From the NCBI GenBank assembly GCA_963576475.1, contig OY754982.1, positions 7,448,458 to 7,512,457 on the forward strand: a stretch of 64,000 nt of DNA, read 5' to 3'. Positions 42,371-54,837 of this stretch are shown piece by piece (position 1 is the first letter of the stretch; every line of letters starts with the position of its first letter). Below the pieces are notes generated by a model. That model did no database searches, had not been told where the DNA came from, and was given only the letters and a program-made list of their open reading frames with translations. The DNA is from Molanna angustata (lineage: Eukaryota > Arthropoda > Insecta > Trichoptera > Molannidae). The translations under genes were made by a program, and so were the position numbers.

Positions 42371-43290
42371 GTCCGAATGCAGAGTCCGACCTAAATGACC
42401 TAAAACTTTCGCCAAACATCTTGAAAGAGTTTCCGGTTGCGCAGAGCGCAAATTTGTGTCTTTTTGCTTCGTTGGTTTACGTGCAAATCGCCCCCCTTCT
42501 CGGCTAAAAGTTCAAGTAATTTGGCGACAACCATACTAAATTCTAAATACTAACCATGTTTATATTGCACAGTCGCTCACTTAAGTTAGGAGATCACGTG
42601 GCTACCTAACTGGAGAATGCTACGACGTTTTTCTATGAGAATTGCATTGTAGAGACATACCTATCTAAATACTTAGCGCATGCGCATCGGCGTAAACTAA
42701 CATTTGCGAATCGTCAAAAAGTAAGGTTGATAGCGAGGAACCTTACGAGTGGTTTAATACTAAAATACGAGATTTTTTCGGTGGATAATGATTTTATCGG
42801 CTTCGCTGAATATGTATTTGGTAATTTTGTCAAATCAAATACCAAACAGAGTATTCAGCGATCCATACGAGATGCCGAAAATTCGGTGGAATTTGAAAAA
42901 AATCGTGACATCGAGCTGTCAGTGTGAAGTGTGAAGTTGGTTACATATTATGTTTGTGGTTGTTATAGCAAAAAAACATTTTAAACGTCAAACGTCAGAA
43001 AAGAGATAGATAGCTTTCTATGGGCTTATAAAGCTATCTATCTCTTTTCTTCATACACAATAATGTGAAATTCTACGCCATCGACCTTAAGTTTGGCGTA
43101 GTATTTAGTATTTACATAGTTAGGGATGTCTCTCCAACGCAATTGCTAACTTAAGAATACTAAATACTCCAGTGAGGTTAGGAGTTAGTGTTTAGGTACC
43201 TAGGACTGTGCAAGATGTATGCATATATGTATTAATATTTTTTTGAACAGATTTCAAACCTTCCTCAAAATTACGTAGGTCGCTCCTTCG
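42371..43290 (+). mobile_element. DNA transposon-like element, copy 1
   Basis: It matches 55,630-56,345 on the opposite strand. Both start GGTCCGAATGCAGAGTCC or a close variant. Internal ends at about 42,565-42,680 and 43,110-43,215 are imperfect inverted repeats (TTGCACAGTC, GTTAGGAG, CTGGAG, AATTGC.TT..AGAGACAT). A residual coding strip (42,727-42,927) reads DFIGFAEYVFGNFVKSNTKQ and SIQRSIRDAENSVEF, with a homologous strip in copy 2. The nuclease family is not identified. Confidence 0.65.
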
Positions 43291-43299
43291 AAAGATTAG

Positions 43300-45370
43300 A
43301 ATGGACCCAAATCCTAATAATAGCTCGTGTCATCTACGTATGTTGTAAAAAAAACCTACTCCTTGAGGGGTATCGCACAATGTCATGAATGTTTGTTAAT
43401 TACTATATCAGATCAACTTATACGTTTGATAAGTACAGTTTATGTACCTAAAAATTTCATGTAATGCACAAAATTGATAAGTATTCAAGGCGTTCATTTT
43501 GATAATTCTAAGGTCAAAAAATAATCCTTATCGCGTTTAGTTTTGAACCAAAGCGAACTAAAGGTTTTTCGTAACCATTGTTGTTAATTCATTATCAATT
43601 AATTAAAAATAATATTGTTTCGATGATACAAATTCAAGTTCTTCCGTATTATTATGTCGAAATAAAATATAAATATATATCTATTTGACCACGAAATGTA
43701 TGACGGAAAGAAGTTTCATTACTAACAGCATTACGTTATTAATTCTTGGCCATTTTGACTATTTGTGTGTTAAACAAAATAATAAAAAGTCCAAGTAAAT
43801 CTTTTTCATTGCTGGAGACATAGTTTCATACATATTGGAATCGATGATAATAGTAAGGAAGATTGCCAGGCTATCAAGCCTGAAGTCTTCAAAATAATTT
43901 CAAAATGGATCTGCAGAATTAAAGTATATCTGAATATCAGCCAAAGTTTGCCAAAATTGAGATGAAAATATAATTAAGCAAATTTAGCTAGACTAAATAT
44001 CAGCTTGAAAGATTATAAATAGTGATTGCATAATAGCTACTGCAAGTCTGTTACATAAAGCTGATAAAATAAAATAAGAAGAGTATTGACGACACTTTTG
44101 ATAAATTAATTAACACTAAGACTACATTGTTTCGTAGAGCTAACAATTAAGCAAAGACAGTCAGTCACGGAAATTTAGCATCGTTAATCGGCTCTATCAA
44201 AATATTATTAAGTTCGTTTACTGCCGAAGGCAGCAAATTATATTAAAATTGAAAAACATAACTTACTTTTGTTGCATTCAAAATATGTTTAATATTGAAT
44301 CAGTTAACTCACAACAAACTTGAATAATCTTCCATAAAAGAAAATTTTTAGGTTTTCTTTTGATAATGAATATAAATGCATATTTATATCTAATTTATCT
44401 TAAATATAAGAAATGTGACTTATAATAACATTTTTAAAGATACTTATTTATAAATTTCAGGCCTAAAGCGATCGAAATCATTACACCACTTTATTGGGCA
44501 AAAAAATCATCACATATCATCTCCAATTCTTCCAAAAACAACTTTAATAAGGGACAAGTTCTGCTGGCGCATGTTCTTAAAGTTCTAGATTAAATTATTT
44601 TCAAATATCCAAAATGTATACTTTTATTTGGTCCGAATGACAGACACTTTTCTACGAAGAGCGCGTATTTTGAGAATTTGATAGTTGTTCCGTCTGGACA
44701 CGTTCAGCTGTTTTTTAAAACAAAAGTGAAACCAAAAGAGGTTAAACTTGTTTTACCCGTTCCTTGATAAGTGCTGCTGACTCCGTAATTTCAAGTCCAG
44801 AGGACAGACATTAAGGATTTGAGGGTTCCCTGCAACAGTGTCTTTGACATTATTCGAAAACGACTATCGAATCAGCCATGATTTAATTTCCTTTTGTCTA
44901 TGGGTCGGTCTTGGTCGTGAATCATAACGAAACTTCTCGAAGCTCGGATCCTTCGACATGGGTAGTTAAATAGACGCTCAAGTACAAGTGGATTTTTTTG
45001 TTAATGTCTAGTTTTGAAAAATAATGGCTTCCTTTAATAAAAATGTTAAATCTGTTAACTAATGTTATTAATTTTATTCGGGTATAAATGCATTCCATCA
45101 TGCCATGTTTCTTTTGTATTGGGTTTAATTGTGAACACTTTCTTGCACCAGGTAGTGGAAAGAACGAGTTTATTGCTAAATGATAATTTCTTCCAACTAA
45201 CCAGCTTTAAATAGCGTATTATTCCGTGAGAAATATATTTAATATATATCTCCTCTGCTGGGAATGAAACCCTGATGCCAGCACATAAGTTAAACGATAT
45301 AACACTTAGCCACGGTAGGTAGCTTTGAAAGGTATAAGATACATAGCTCGCTTGGTATTCTATTTTATAA
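43300..45370. other. No recognisable gene
   Basis: 2 kb of AT-rich sequence without a frame, repeat border or RNA gene that I can support. Confidence 0.5.
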
Positions 45371-45374
45371 ACCG

Positions 45375-45545
45375 CTTTTTGACGACACAGCTCTTGAAGT
45401 TCGGAGCCAAGTCATGCAAGATCCTTCAAGACCATCAAGCACACTTGTTTATTCGCTCTGGACATCTCAAGCAATGCAATTCGTCGGGAAGATGCAATAT
45501 GTGGAATCTTTTATCAGTCCTGTAGATGAGCCTCGAAGCTCCATT
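45375..45545 (-). pseudogene. CR1/L2-type LINE relic
   Basis: The minus strand reads RLIYRTDKRFHI, DELHCLRCPERI and then, shifted, DLAPNF. It aligns with 62,270-62,420 of the family member at 61,660-62,480. Confidence 0.65.
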
Positions 45546-45549
45546 AAAC

Positions 45550-46510
45550 ACCAGTTGTAATATATTAAACTGATAAAAATAACAACCAAAATGTTTTGCT
45601 GCCGATATTTAATCTAGTGACGAGCATGCAAGACCAATATAGGGGTGGTTTTGGTCTTAGTCTTGCATTTACAGGTTTGGGCTTAGTCTATCATAACCAG
45701 TTTTGGTCTTGAAGGTCTTTTATAAAGAAATATTTTTTTATTTTTATTTTCACTTTCAACTGAAAATAAATAAGTTTTTTAAATTTTCCGAGACATTCAA
45801 AAGTCTTGCAAAACTGTTAGTCTTTCAAAGTCTGGTCTTGGTCTTCGTCCTGCACCGACTGGTCTTGGTTTTGTTCTTGCAGCTACTGCACGTGCGGTGT
45901 TGTTCCTACAGCTACACATGCGGTCTTGAAGCTACACATGCGATTTAGACTTTTGACAAGAATATTGCTCATCACTAATTTTAGCTAAACTTGTGTAATT
46001 AGTAATAGATGAGAATATAAAACTGACGGTTACAAGTCACCACAATGTTTAATAGTCATGGTTAATATAACCAAAAAAATCTTCTTTTAAAAACATCCGA
46101 CATTTAACAAACATGCATTGAATCGAGTCCTGAAAGATATTCGAATCTTCAAAGCTATATTTTTACCAGGGGAATCGTTAGTAATATGAAATAACTAATA
46201 GAATATTCTTTAGCCTGCAATAAACGCGACTGCATTATGTTGACTAATTTGGTCAACATTTTGCTACGAGCATTCAGTAATCATCTGGCCGTCTGCGTGA
46301 TACGTTCTGCAAATAGGGAATTTTTTAACTGCTTGCAAAATTATTTACGCAGTCATAACGAGTAGTAGGTACTATACGAACAATGTCTACCAGCAGAGTC
46401 ATACATATATTGACACGAGCCGGCCAATAAAACGGCTTCACTTTTTCAGCAAGGTATTATATGGGAATGAGTATTCTATAGTTTTATTATTATTCTATGG
46501 AAATAACATA
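45550..46510. other. No gene; GGTCTTG-rich patch
   Basis: 45,640-45,940 repeats GGTCTTGGTCTTG-like words in low complexity; the rest is AT-rich. Confidence 0.45.
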
Positions 46511-46515
46511 AATAA

Positions 46516-46710
46516 ATGTAGTGATCAAGCTAAGCAATCTCCATGGATCATCATCGGCTTGCATCGAGAGGGAGACCAAAGACGAAACCAACTGCAGAGA
46601 CCTAAGTGACATAATACAGGACAGAAGGACCTATTATTTAAGGACGAGGAGAGCTGAACCCAACAGTCGGCACAGACAAAGAGTTGTGATATAGCAATGG
46701 AGGAGAAGAA
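46516..46710 (+). pseudogene. LINE C-terminal relic
   Basis: Related to 10,755-11,015 (CCAACTGCAGAGACC, AAGGACGAGGAGAGCTGA, CCAACAGTCGGCACA). It ends GGAGGAGAAGAAA. Confidence 0.55.
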
Positions 46711-46997
46711 AAATATAAATGAATGTTGCAATTTGTTAGATAATTTATACTTATAATATACTTTGATAATAAAATTAGTATTCAGTAGCAATAGGTAATG
46801 GCCCGACTGCCATATTTAAGAAGTCCCAACACTGAATTATAATTACATATATATTGAATGGCAGCTGCTGTGTTACATTAATTTGGAAAGTGTGACATAG
46901 ATATAGAAAGTATTTTATGACGTTACGTAACAAGATTATAACACTTTTCAAACATATTTTAAACGAATATTTTTATACATGCACACACGCAAACATT

Positions 46998-47190
46998 GGA
47001 TTTTTTTCCCTATCGGGATTCAATGATATTTTATGACAAATATCTCAATAGAGACGAATTTTGAATATTATAGAAGAACCAGGAACTCAAGGCACCTACA
47101 AGGCTAACGATCTGTTATTGACTAGTTTACGTGAACACTTTATGCTCTTGCGCAACTTTCACCAATTATTCCTTCTTATTATATCTATAT
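46998..47190 (+). mobile_element. Fold-back family FB, single-arm copy
   Basis: Starting TTTTTTCCCTATCGGGATTC, it continues ATCTCAATAGAGACG, TATAGAAGAACCAGGAACTC and CTTGCGCAACTTTCACC. It is one arm of the palindrome at 50,787-51,091. Confidence 0.7.
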
Positions 47191-47194
47191 CAAT

Positions 47195-47800
47195 AAAGCA
47201 AAGTGCCCTGACTGACATACTCACTCATCAACGCACAGCCCATACAGCTGATCGCAGAGAAGTGAAATTTGAAAATTAAATAGGTTTACTAACAAAACCT
47301 TCCACTAAAGAAGGATTTTTGAAAATTCCGCCCCATAAGCGGGTGAAAATCAGCGTTGAAAGTTTTTAAGAATATACGAATACCTATCTCGGAAACTAGA
47401 CGTGATAATTATGAACTTGAAAGTTGGCATATCGATACTTATTTTAATAAGTAGTAGGGTATTTGATTGTTTTTATATTTATTAAAGGGATGGAAAAGAG
47501 CGTATGGAAATAGGGATAATTTTAAAGTGATTATAATAAAGCAAAAACCCCTTTTTACGGAATTTACCAAAAATTATTTTGTAAGAAAGGGTCAGAGTAT
47601 ATTATTCTGTGCATAAAATAATCAAATTCAATTATGGCATGTAAAGGGGTGGGGGTTGTTATTACTGAAGATTCATATCTTAGAAACTAATCAAATTAGA
47701 AAGCTGCAAACTAATATTTTTATTCTTCTTTAAAAAAAATTACTTATTTCATTGTAATCTCATAAATTAAGTTAAATTGGTGTAAATTTATTTCATGAAA
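47195..47800. other. No recognisable gene
   Basis: AT-rich; nothing recognised. Confidence 0.5.
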
Positions 47801-47818
47801 ATGCTAAATATTTTTCAT

Positions 47819-48108
47819 CTTGATCCTGGAATTGGCGAGTTGTATTATTACATTGAAGCGACTGCCATCTGACCTTCGTGACCCTTGGAAAGGGGAACCA
47901 AACAAATTGGATCATGTCTTGATGGCTACACATATATCACTAGCTATGTGTAGCCATGATCCAATTTATCTGGTTCCCCTTTCTAAGGGTTACGAAGGTC
48001 AGATGGCAGTCGCTTCAATGTAATAACCAGACTCACCAATTCCAGGATCATGGTCAAAGCGTACCCCGATAGAAACGGGATAAAAGTGCTAAGGGGAAAG
48101 AAGAAGAA
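47819..48108. mobile_element. Palindromic SINE-3 dimer with 16-bp target duplication
   Basis: GCTAAATATTTTTCAT flanks it at 47,803-47,818 and 48,109-48,124. The right part (about 47,930-48,108) is the 3' part of SINE family 3 in plus orientation, ending GCTAAGGGGAAAGAAGAAG. The left part is the reverse complement of the same segment (GATCCTGGAATTGGCGAG, GACTGCCATCTGACCTTCG) without the last 55 bp. Arms meet at GGCTACACAT..ATGTGTAGCC. The tRNA head is absent. Compare the ordinary SINE at 60,006-60,289. Confidence 0.85.
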
Positions 48109-48140
48109 GCTAAATATTTTTCATTCAATTTTTTAATACT

Positions 48141-48194
48141 TTGTGGAGTGACATGGTAGTGAAGAGTAGAACGTTGGCCACAACCCACTCGTTT
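48141..48194 (-). repeat. Single end of the TIR element family
   Basis: On the minus strand AAACGAGTGGGTTGTGGCCA and ACGTTCTACTCTTC match the ends of 18,201-19,268. The matching partner end at 49,469-49,509 faces away, so the two do not bound one element. Confidence 0.6.
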
Positions 48195-48270
48195 CATTGG
48201 TAAGAATTTCTAATTTTATCTGATGTAAGAACTTTGCCAGATTGTCAACTATACCAGCTTTCCAACAAAA

Positions 48271-48633
<363 letters not shown>

Positions 48634-48639
48634 GATTCA

Positions 48640-49190
48640 CGGCTCAAAGCCCTTTAAAAAATGAAATATTACATGACACAGCATAAACAAAAGAAATAAA
48701 ATTTATAAACATATAGACATATCGACTATAGCAGAGGATATATAAAGAAAAATAAAAACATATATTAAACATGAAAGTATATACATTAAAAACCAAAGAA
48801 TAAATAAACAAAAAAAACTGAAATAACAAATACTACATAGCATGAACACAAGAATATGACTGACTGAATAATATAAAAATGAATGGTATGAATAACTACC
48901 TACATACTTAGCCACACTGAATCAGAGAATGCTTCCAGATGTGATTAAATATTAGATTGTTGAATTAAATAAAATAAAAATCAAATGTACAAAAATATAT
49001 AAAAATGTAAAAAAATATATAAAAATATATAAAAATGTAAAAATATATAAAAATGAAAACAACTGACTACACAAATAGACTAAAGGAGTTATTACGTAGA
49101 ATGCACTACATATGTGGCATTGTGTTCTCTCTGCTCACGCCGTCAGGGCGTCAGGGACACGACATGATGTTATGGATCAAGAAAGTGTCA
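48640..49190 (+). mobile_element. A-rich sequence and LINE-type 3' tail
   Basis: 48,650-49,050 is A-rich without coding sense. 49,120-49,180 (TTCTCTCTGCTCACGCCGTC) resembles the LINE end at 54,410-54,440. Confidence 0.4.
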
Positions 49191-49468
49191 AGACTATTTA
49201 TGGCAATGATCTGTCTCGTTTACATTTTTTTAGAAATGAAGTCTTATTGCTTTGTTTTTTCACTCATTAAACAATATTTATTCAGAGTTTATCATGAAGT
49301 CCGATAGATGACGTTCAGTGACCCACAGACAAATGATTATAATGTGTAACTTCCATATAAATACATAGGTACAATGTATTCACAACTATAATTTAAATAA
49401 ATGTCGTATAAGACTCAATGCAAACAATTGTCATTATTCTGTACTCTTCGATAGTTTTAGTGCATTTT

Positions 49469-49509
49469 GAAAACGAGTGGGTTGTTGCCAACGCTAAACT
49501 CTCCACTAC
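49469..49509 (+). repeat. Single end of the TIR element family
   Basis: AAAACGAGTGGGTTGTTGCC then AACGCTAAACTCTCCACTAC, as at 18,201. Confidence 0.6.
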
Positions 49510-49619
49510 ACAATGAAGCTTCCCTGCTAATATTACACCCTAATGGTTGTTTCGGAACAGACTCAGTTAATTATAATATACTTACTTTTTACTTTTATAA
49601 TATTATGATCTAAAAAAAT

Positions 49620-49720
49620 ATAATTCAAGGTGGGACGAGACTGACGTATGGGTATACACGCACGTGTCCTGATTTTATAAGGCAATACAAAACCGCACAA
49701 CTGTCACTGGTTATCCCACT
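49620..49720 (+). mobile_element. Partial copy of the inverted-pair repeat G
   Basis: GGTGGGACGAGACTG, GGGTATACACGC and TTTTATAAGGCAATAC follow the order of 55,090-55,180. Confidence 0.55.
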
Positions 49721-49828
49721 AAAAAAAATGATCACACGTTTTTGCTCTGTACATTTTGTATTCAAGACTACAGCCAAATAAATCCCTTTAGTACAGAATA
49801 ATTATACCTCGCTACTTAAGACTCGCGT

Positions 49829-50462
49829 GAGCTAGTTGCTTCTAATTGAGTAAATTCTTTAAATTTACTCGCATGGATCTTCACTGCAATGTTATATTTA
49901 AATAAGAGGATTTATTAGAGTTTAAATTATTGTTTATTGGTCTTTCCAAACATTATCATAATACCAATTAGGGCAATGATTTAATTTTTTAAACTATTGG
50001 TTAACATTTTAACTCACATTCTAATCGCGTCATGATATTTATCTCTGCTTTTGAACTTTTTCATCATTAGCATTTGTTTTAAATAATACCATAAAAATGT
50101 GTTGGACAGCAATATTGTCCAAAATTTACACGTTCGCTTAACGAATGATGAAATGTAATAAAATAATGAAATAAATAATAAATAATAACTTGTAAATACA
50201 ATAAAATCATAAATGCTGCTCTGGGTTGTATTCTCCTTCGATGGTGCACAGACCAAATCGAGTCTTGGCCTCCTTCGATTTTACTAGCTTCTAGCGACAG
50301 ACAAATCGAGGGAAAATTATGCGGGTTGCAATAAAATACGACAGCGAAATAATAGTATAATGTGTGCGTAAATCCCATTCCCCTATTTTTTTTGGCTAGG
50401 TCCAGTTAGTCTTTAATATCAATAGCGACTCGCGCGAGCGCGTTGCTTTATAAATTGAATGA
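49829..50462. repeat. Two copies of the CTCGCG motif, AT-rich interior
   Basis: The motif described at 18,352 is at 49,829-49,850 (shorter) and 50,424-50,462 (complete, with TTGCTTTATAAATTGAAT). Between them, 50,225-50,290 has a LINE-like CCAAATCGAGTCTTGGCCTC on the plus strand, as at 22,958. Confidence 0.5.
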
Positions 50463-50609
50463 AAATTGGTTGCAGGAAAAATAATCTTATCAACACTTTT
50501 GCCATTTTTAAGGTAAGGTATAAGTTTATTATGTATTCGCATTTAATCACATTTTTCAAATAAATTATTACGTAGAAATTATTACCTATTATTTTTAATA
50601 CTATTTATT

Positions 50610-50720
50610 ATTTTTTTTCTGCCTTCATCCACTTCTTTCCTCAGCTTCCGCTCTCCAGTTAAGAACTTCCAGGAGCTGTGCCGCATCTCTTATTATTTCA
50701 TCTCTAAACTTTGTGTTATA
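50610..50720 (-). pseudogene. RTE-type LINE scrap
   Basis: CAGCTTCCGCTCTCCAGTTA and the neighbouring bases resemble the C-terminal end at 23,000-23,040. Too short for a domain call. Confidence 0.35.
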
Positions 50721-50786
50721 AAATCTTTTTTTTTTATTTTACTGATTCTATACATTAATCACACTACTTATATAACAATTTTAGTA

Positions 50787-51091
50787 TCTCAATAGAGAGG
50801 AAGTTAGAAAAATAGAGGAGAACCAGGAAATCAAGGCTCCTGCAGGGCATATGACCCGTCATCGGCTGATTTGAGTAATCACTTTATGCACTTGCGCAAC
50901 GTTCACTAATCACGCCTTTTTATTGAGTTTCATATATGATTAAAAAGGAACTCAATAAAAAGGTATAATTGTTGAACGTTGCGCAAGCGCTTAAAGTGAT
51001 ACCGTTTACCGGTCGATGAGAGGTCGTAAGCCCTGTATGTTCCTTGATTTTCCGGTTCTCCTATGATATTCCAACTTTGCCTCTATTGAGA
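50787..51091. mobile_element. Fold-back family FB, palindromic copy
   Basis: It opens TCTCAATAGAG and closes CTCTATTGAGA. Arms of about 140 bp share GCAAGCGC/GCACTTGCGCAACGTT and ATTGAGTT, and meet near 50,945. Flanks (TTTTGTCATAAATATATCAT) match the flank of 46,998-47,190. Confidence 0.85.
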
Positions 51092-51169
51092 GATTAACAA
51101 TTTTGTCATAAATATATCATTAACTCCAATGTCTGCGTATATGCACCATATACTTATTTTTTTGTAATT

Positions 51170-51260
51170 TTCTGTACATTTAATTTGAACATTGGCTGGC
51201 TTATTGCCAAACGGCAATTTATTCCAACCAACCATAGTAAATGATTAATATAAAACACAG
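51170..51260 (-). mobile_element. LINE-type 3' tail
   Basis: On the minus strand GGTTGGTTGGAATAAATTG, CCGTTTGGCAATAAGCCAGCC; the hairpin here is a perfect TTGCC/GGCAA. Confidence 0.5.
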
Positions 51261-51298
51261 TGTGTACTATGACAATTATGTAATCACATGTCTACTAG

Positions 51299-51358
51299 CG
51301 TTCTGTGAAGGGGCCGTTTCAGTCCCCATATGCGGAGCGGGTGGAGGTGGGCGTAGCT
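51299..51358 (+). repeat. Dispersed block (GGGGCCGTTT..CAGTCCCC)
   Basis: Third copy of the block at 31,352. Confidence 0.65.
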
Positions 51359-51369
51359 AATCACATGTC

Positions 51370-52795
51370 AAAAATAAAAAAAAGTTTTCAGGAGAAAAGG
51401 AAAAAAATGACAAAAAAGAACAATTATAAAGAGTATAAGAACATTTCATAGCAGTGATAGGAATATGTATTGTCCGATATCTCCCTATTTATGATTTAAC
51501 AATTTTTGAAATATGTTTAGTGGTTATGTTATGGTATATAAGAAAATCCTATTTATTTTAGACATAGATTCTTAGATTGGAAACGTAGAGTATTCTTACT
51601 TAGATTCTTAAATTATTCTTACTTCTATCAGTCAATCTTTCTATTAGAAAGACTATTATTTTTTTTAAATTTAGAATAAAATTAAATTGAATTTGTGATA
51701 AATTATTCCTTATCAATTGAAAACACCGTTTTGTTGATTTGAATAAAATTCTATTGAGTACCTACATTGATTCTTCCTTCAATGGGAAATATGATTTTGG
51801 TTTGGTTTGGTTTGAAATAAAGTTCTTTATTATTTGACATCGATTCTTTCCACTTGACTAAGATACTACCGGAATAATTTTCTGGATATAATAAATATAA
51901 CCCAAAATAATATTTATTTGTTTGTTGATTTACTTCATTATATATTTATAAACGTTTTTTATGACTAAGAACACTTTTTATGCTATAAAAATAAAGTTAT
52001 TTACCCGTTATAAATATAATATAGACAAACATGAAAACAGATATATAATTATGTATTGATTAGATCGACATCGATTAAATAATCAAAACATTTCAGAAGT
52101 ATACGATTATTTCGTATATACGGAAGCTTCAGTGAATAATTTGAATGTTAAATTAATTAGAAAAAAAAAACAGATATTGGGGATAATTATATGTATATTT
52201 CGTATTAAAATATTAATTACAAAAAGACGTAACTTAGGCGTAAAGAAGTTGGCCGATTTATAGAAAAGACATGAAATTTAGTGGACTATGATGAAAGATA
52301 TAAATAAAATTATATATCGATAGACTAGACACAAATCTAGAGAACTGTTGCAGCCTATATTTACAGCTGCGATGCGTATTAAAACTGCTTATTTTACGTG
52401 AGGAAAGGTTATAATGAAACCCCATTATATGGTGAAGCTGGTGAAGATAGGTTATACAAAAAAATATAGACAAAAAGTGTATTTTTTGTTACAATATCAT
52501 GACGTACAGTAATGTCATACAATACACACTGCCAAAAGAATTACCTAATTATTTTCATCGTTTGCTGTGACGGTTGTTCGTGCCATTATAAAAATAAAAA
52601 TAAATTAAAATGCACTGCTTTCGATGAATGTGATGCCTTTGTGTATCGCCGAAAGAATTAATGCTTAATGCACTAAGTCAGTGGCCATTGGCAATCAAGA
52701 GGCTTCTTCAGGAATTCATCGTCATCATCCGCTCTCATCACCGCTTCTACTAACGCTTTTGAAAAATATCCACCTACTTACAACGTATTGCCAAT
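51370..52795. other. No recognisable gene
   Basis: AT-rich; I see nothing. Confidence 0.5.
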
Positions 52796-52799
52796 ATTC

Positions 52800-53105
52800 G
52801 CGCCTGTGAGTTGGCAACACTAAAAACAGGAGACTTCCCGCTTGTCATTCGCAGAGTACGCATCAAATATTTGTTCGCGTTATTTTTGTGACCGCCGTAA
52901 ATTGTTAAACCCGCATATTTATGACCGCTATCTTCACCGCATAATCTTCGCCATCTTCACCACTATCTTCAACAATAATATCGAAGTTCATAAACATTTC
53001 AACAGTTTTTTTCATCCGCTACAACCGCTTCATCAATCTTCAAACGCCCGCTATCACTGCATGAGAAGAGTGCCCTCTGCCCAATGATCTGCCAGCCAAT
53101 TAAAG
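52800..53105 (+). other. Candidate first exon or transposon leader
   Basis: This stretch is less AT-rich than its flanks, contains many CGC and CATC words, and ends AAAG followed by GTAAGT, a strong 5' splice site. The frame at 52,842-53,087 is not a known protein. A non-coding host exon or a retroelement leader are both possible. Confidence 0.25.
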
Positions 53106-53289
53106 GTAAGTGCATTGTTTCCTTTTGGCTTATATACGAGGTGTCATAGTTATCGAACTGCAGTGCATGAAAATCTCTCATAAACAAATACCAATATCAA
53201 ATTGATCAATAAAAACTATGAACCAGCAAATCCCCGCAACACCAACGGTCTTTGGTTAGGCTTCTGAATGATTTGGCACAATCCGAAAT

Positions 53290-53390
53290 CAGAGTCGAAT
53301 GATTGTTGGGAGACTTCGTCCCATACGATGATAAATGGAATGTGTGCGAGTGAGAGAGAGGAATCGCAATCATTTTGAAATGCTATTGTT
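53290..53390 (+). repeat. Block shared with 34,990-35,080
   Basis: TTGGGAGACTTCGTCCCATACGATG-like sequence and GAATGTGTGCGAGTGAGAG recur in the same order. Nature unknown. Confidence 0.5.
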
Positions 53391-53579
53391 TAGTTGAGCC
53401 AAAGGAAGTTTTTTGCGTTCTAGATATTATTTGTTGAGAACCAAGAAAAAAATTCTGTACAGCAAATATGAATAGTACTTCTCTCTAGTGCTTTCCAAAT
53501 TAAAAAGGACCATTTTTACATTTATATTACGATCAATTATTATTAATTAAATCTTTATCTAGGTAATAATAATTGTCTC

Positions 53580-54445
53580 TCTGTATGAAAACACTGGAGC
53601 CTGTGTCCGTGTCAACGATGTGTTGACAGCATGGTTACCTATTAATAAAGCGATGAAACAAGGCTGCGTATTGTCCCCATAGCTGTTCAATCTGTATATT
53701 GATCACTGCGTTAGGACATTAAATAATTAAAGTAAAGGCCTGAAACTAAGTACTGTTTAGTGAATAAAGTGTATGAAGAAAATCTGCATAACGGACTGAG
53801 AATGAATGTGAGTTAATCTAAGATATTGGCATTCGAAAAAAACTAAAAGTATAACTGCATGTATGATACAAGTAGAGAACGAATGACAAGAATAAGTTGA
53901 GGAATATTTATACTTATCAGTAATGTCCGATCCAAGCATCTCAAAAGTAGCAAAAATTGCCATATTTAATGCAATTGTAGTTCCTACTTTGACATATGCA
54001 CATGGACCTGGCAAAAGGCGCATGAAAGTAGAATAAATGCTGTAGAAATGAGATCACTAAGAAGAGTATGTAATAGAACGATATATGATAGAATAAAAAA
54101 TGAGGACATAAGGAGGGAATGCAAGATGAAGAAGAGTATTATAAATAAAATGAAAGTGAATTCCTTGAGGTGGTTTGGACATATTGAAAGAATGAATGAT
54201 GAACGACTGACCAAAAAATATAATATGGGTATAAGAGATGGAGTGAATAGCAGGGGTCGCCTCAGAAAGGGATGCCATGACCATGTGAATGATATTTTCA
54301 AAGAAGGAAACTTAAGAAGCTTGAACAGTCGACGAGTATGTATGAGAAGATGCATGGATGTAAAGGAAGCCAGGAATGTGTGTGAAAATAGAGGAGTATG
54401 GCTGATTCTCTCTGCTTACCCCGTAATGGAAATGGCGTGATGGTA
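53580..54445 (+). pseudogene. LINE reverse transcriptase and C-terminus, inactive
   Basis: The start reads NDVLTAWLPINKAMKQGCVL and SP, a stop, then LFNLYIDHC: the KQG..LSP.LFN block of an RT. The YxDD region is not readable. From 54,000 the frame is open to 54,440: RRVCNRTIYDRIKNEDIRRE, KVNSLRWFGHIERMNDERL, GRLRKGCHDHV and ILSAYPVMEMA. The end CGTGATGGTATGTATG is shared with other elements here. Confidence 0.8.
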
Positions 54446-54837
54446 TGTATGTATATAATAATAATTTTAATGCGGTTATGATTTTCAAGACATTAGTTAT
54501 CAATAGGTGTTAATCGAAATAAGTTTTTTCATATTGTAACTATTTATAGAAATACATTTATATCTCATGACCCAAAAAAACACGTGTTCCTTGTCAAAGT
54601 CTCATTAATTCTACAGATAATAAAAATATGGAAAAATACAGTAAGTATAATAATTTTCGTTAACTAAGATAACATTTTTATCTCAATAATTAATTGATAT
54701 TATTTAACGATCCATTGAAATCGAAAGATTTTCTCATTTTCACCAAATTGTATTTATCAATTATTTATTTATTTATTCGTTCGTTCATTTGTTTGTTTAT
54801 TTATTTGTTTATTTTATTATTATTTTTCTTATAAAAA

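Noticed and set aside
45640..45940. GGTCTTG repeats as a coding or regulatory array
   Set aside because: Irregular low-complexity sequence; no fixed period.
53757..54355. Minus-strand frames of 75-123 residues
   Set aside because: Antisense to the LINE at 53,580-54,445.
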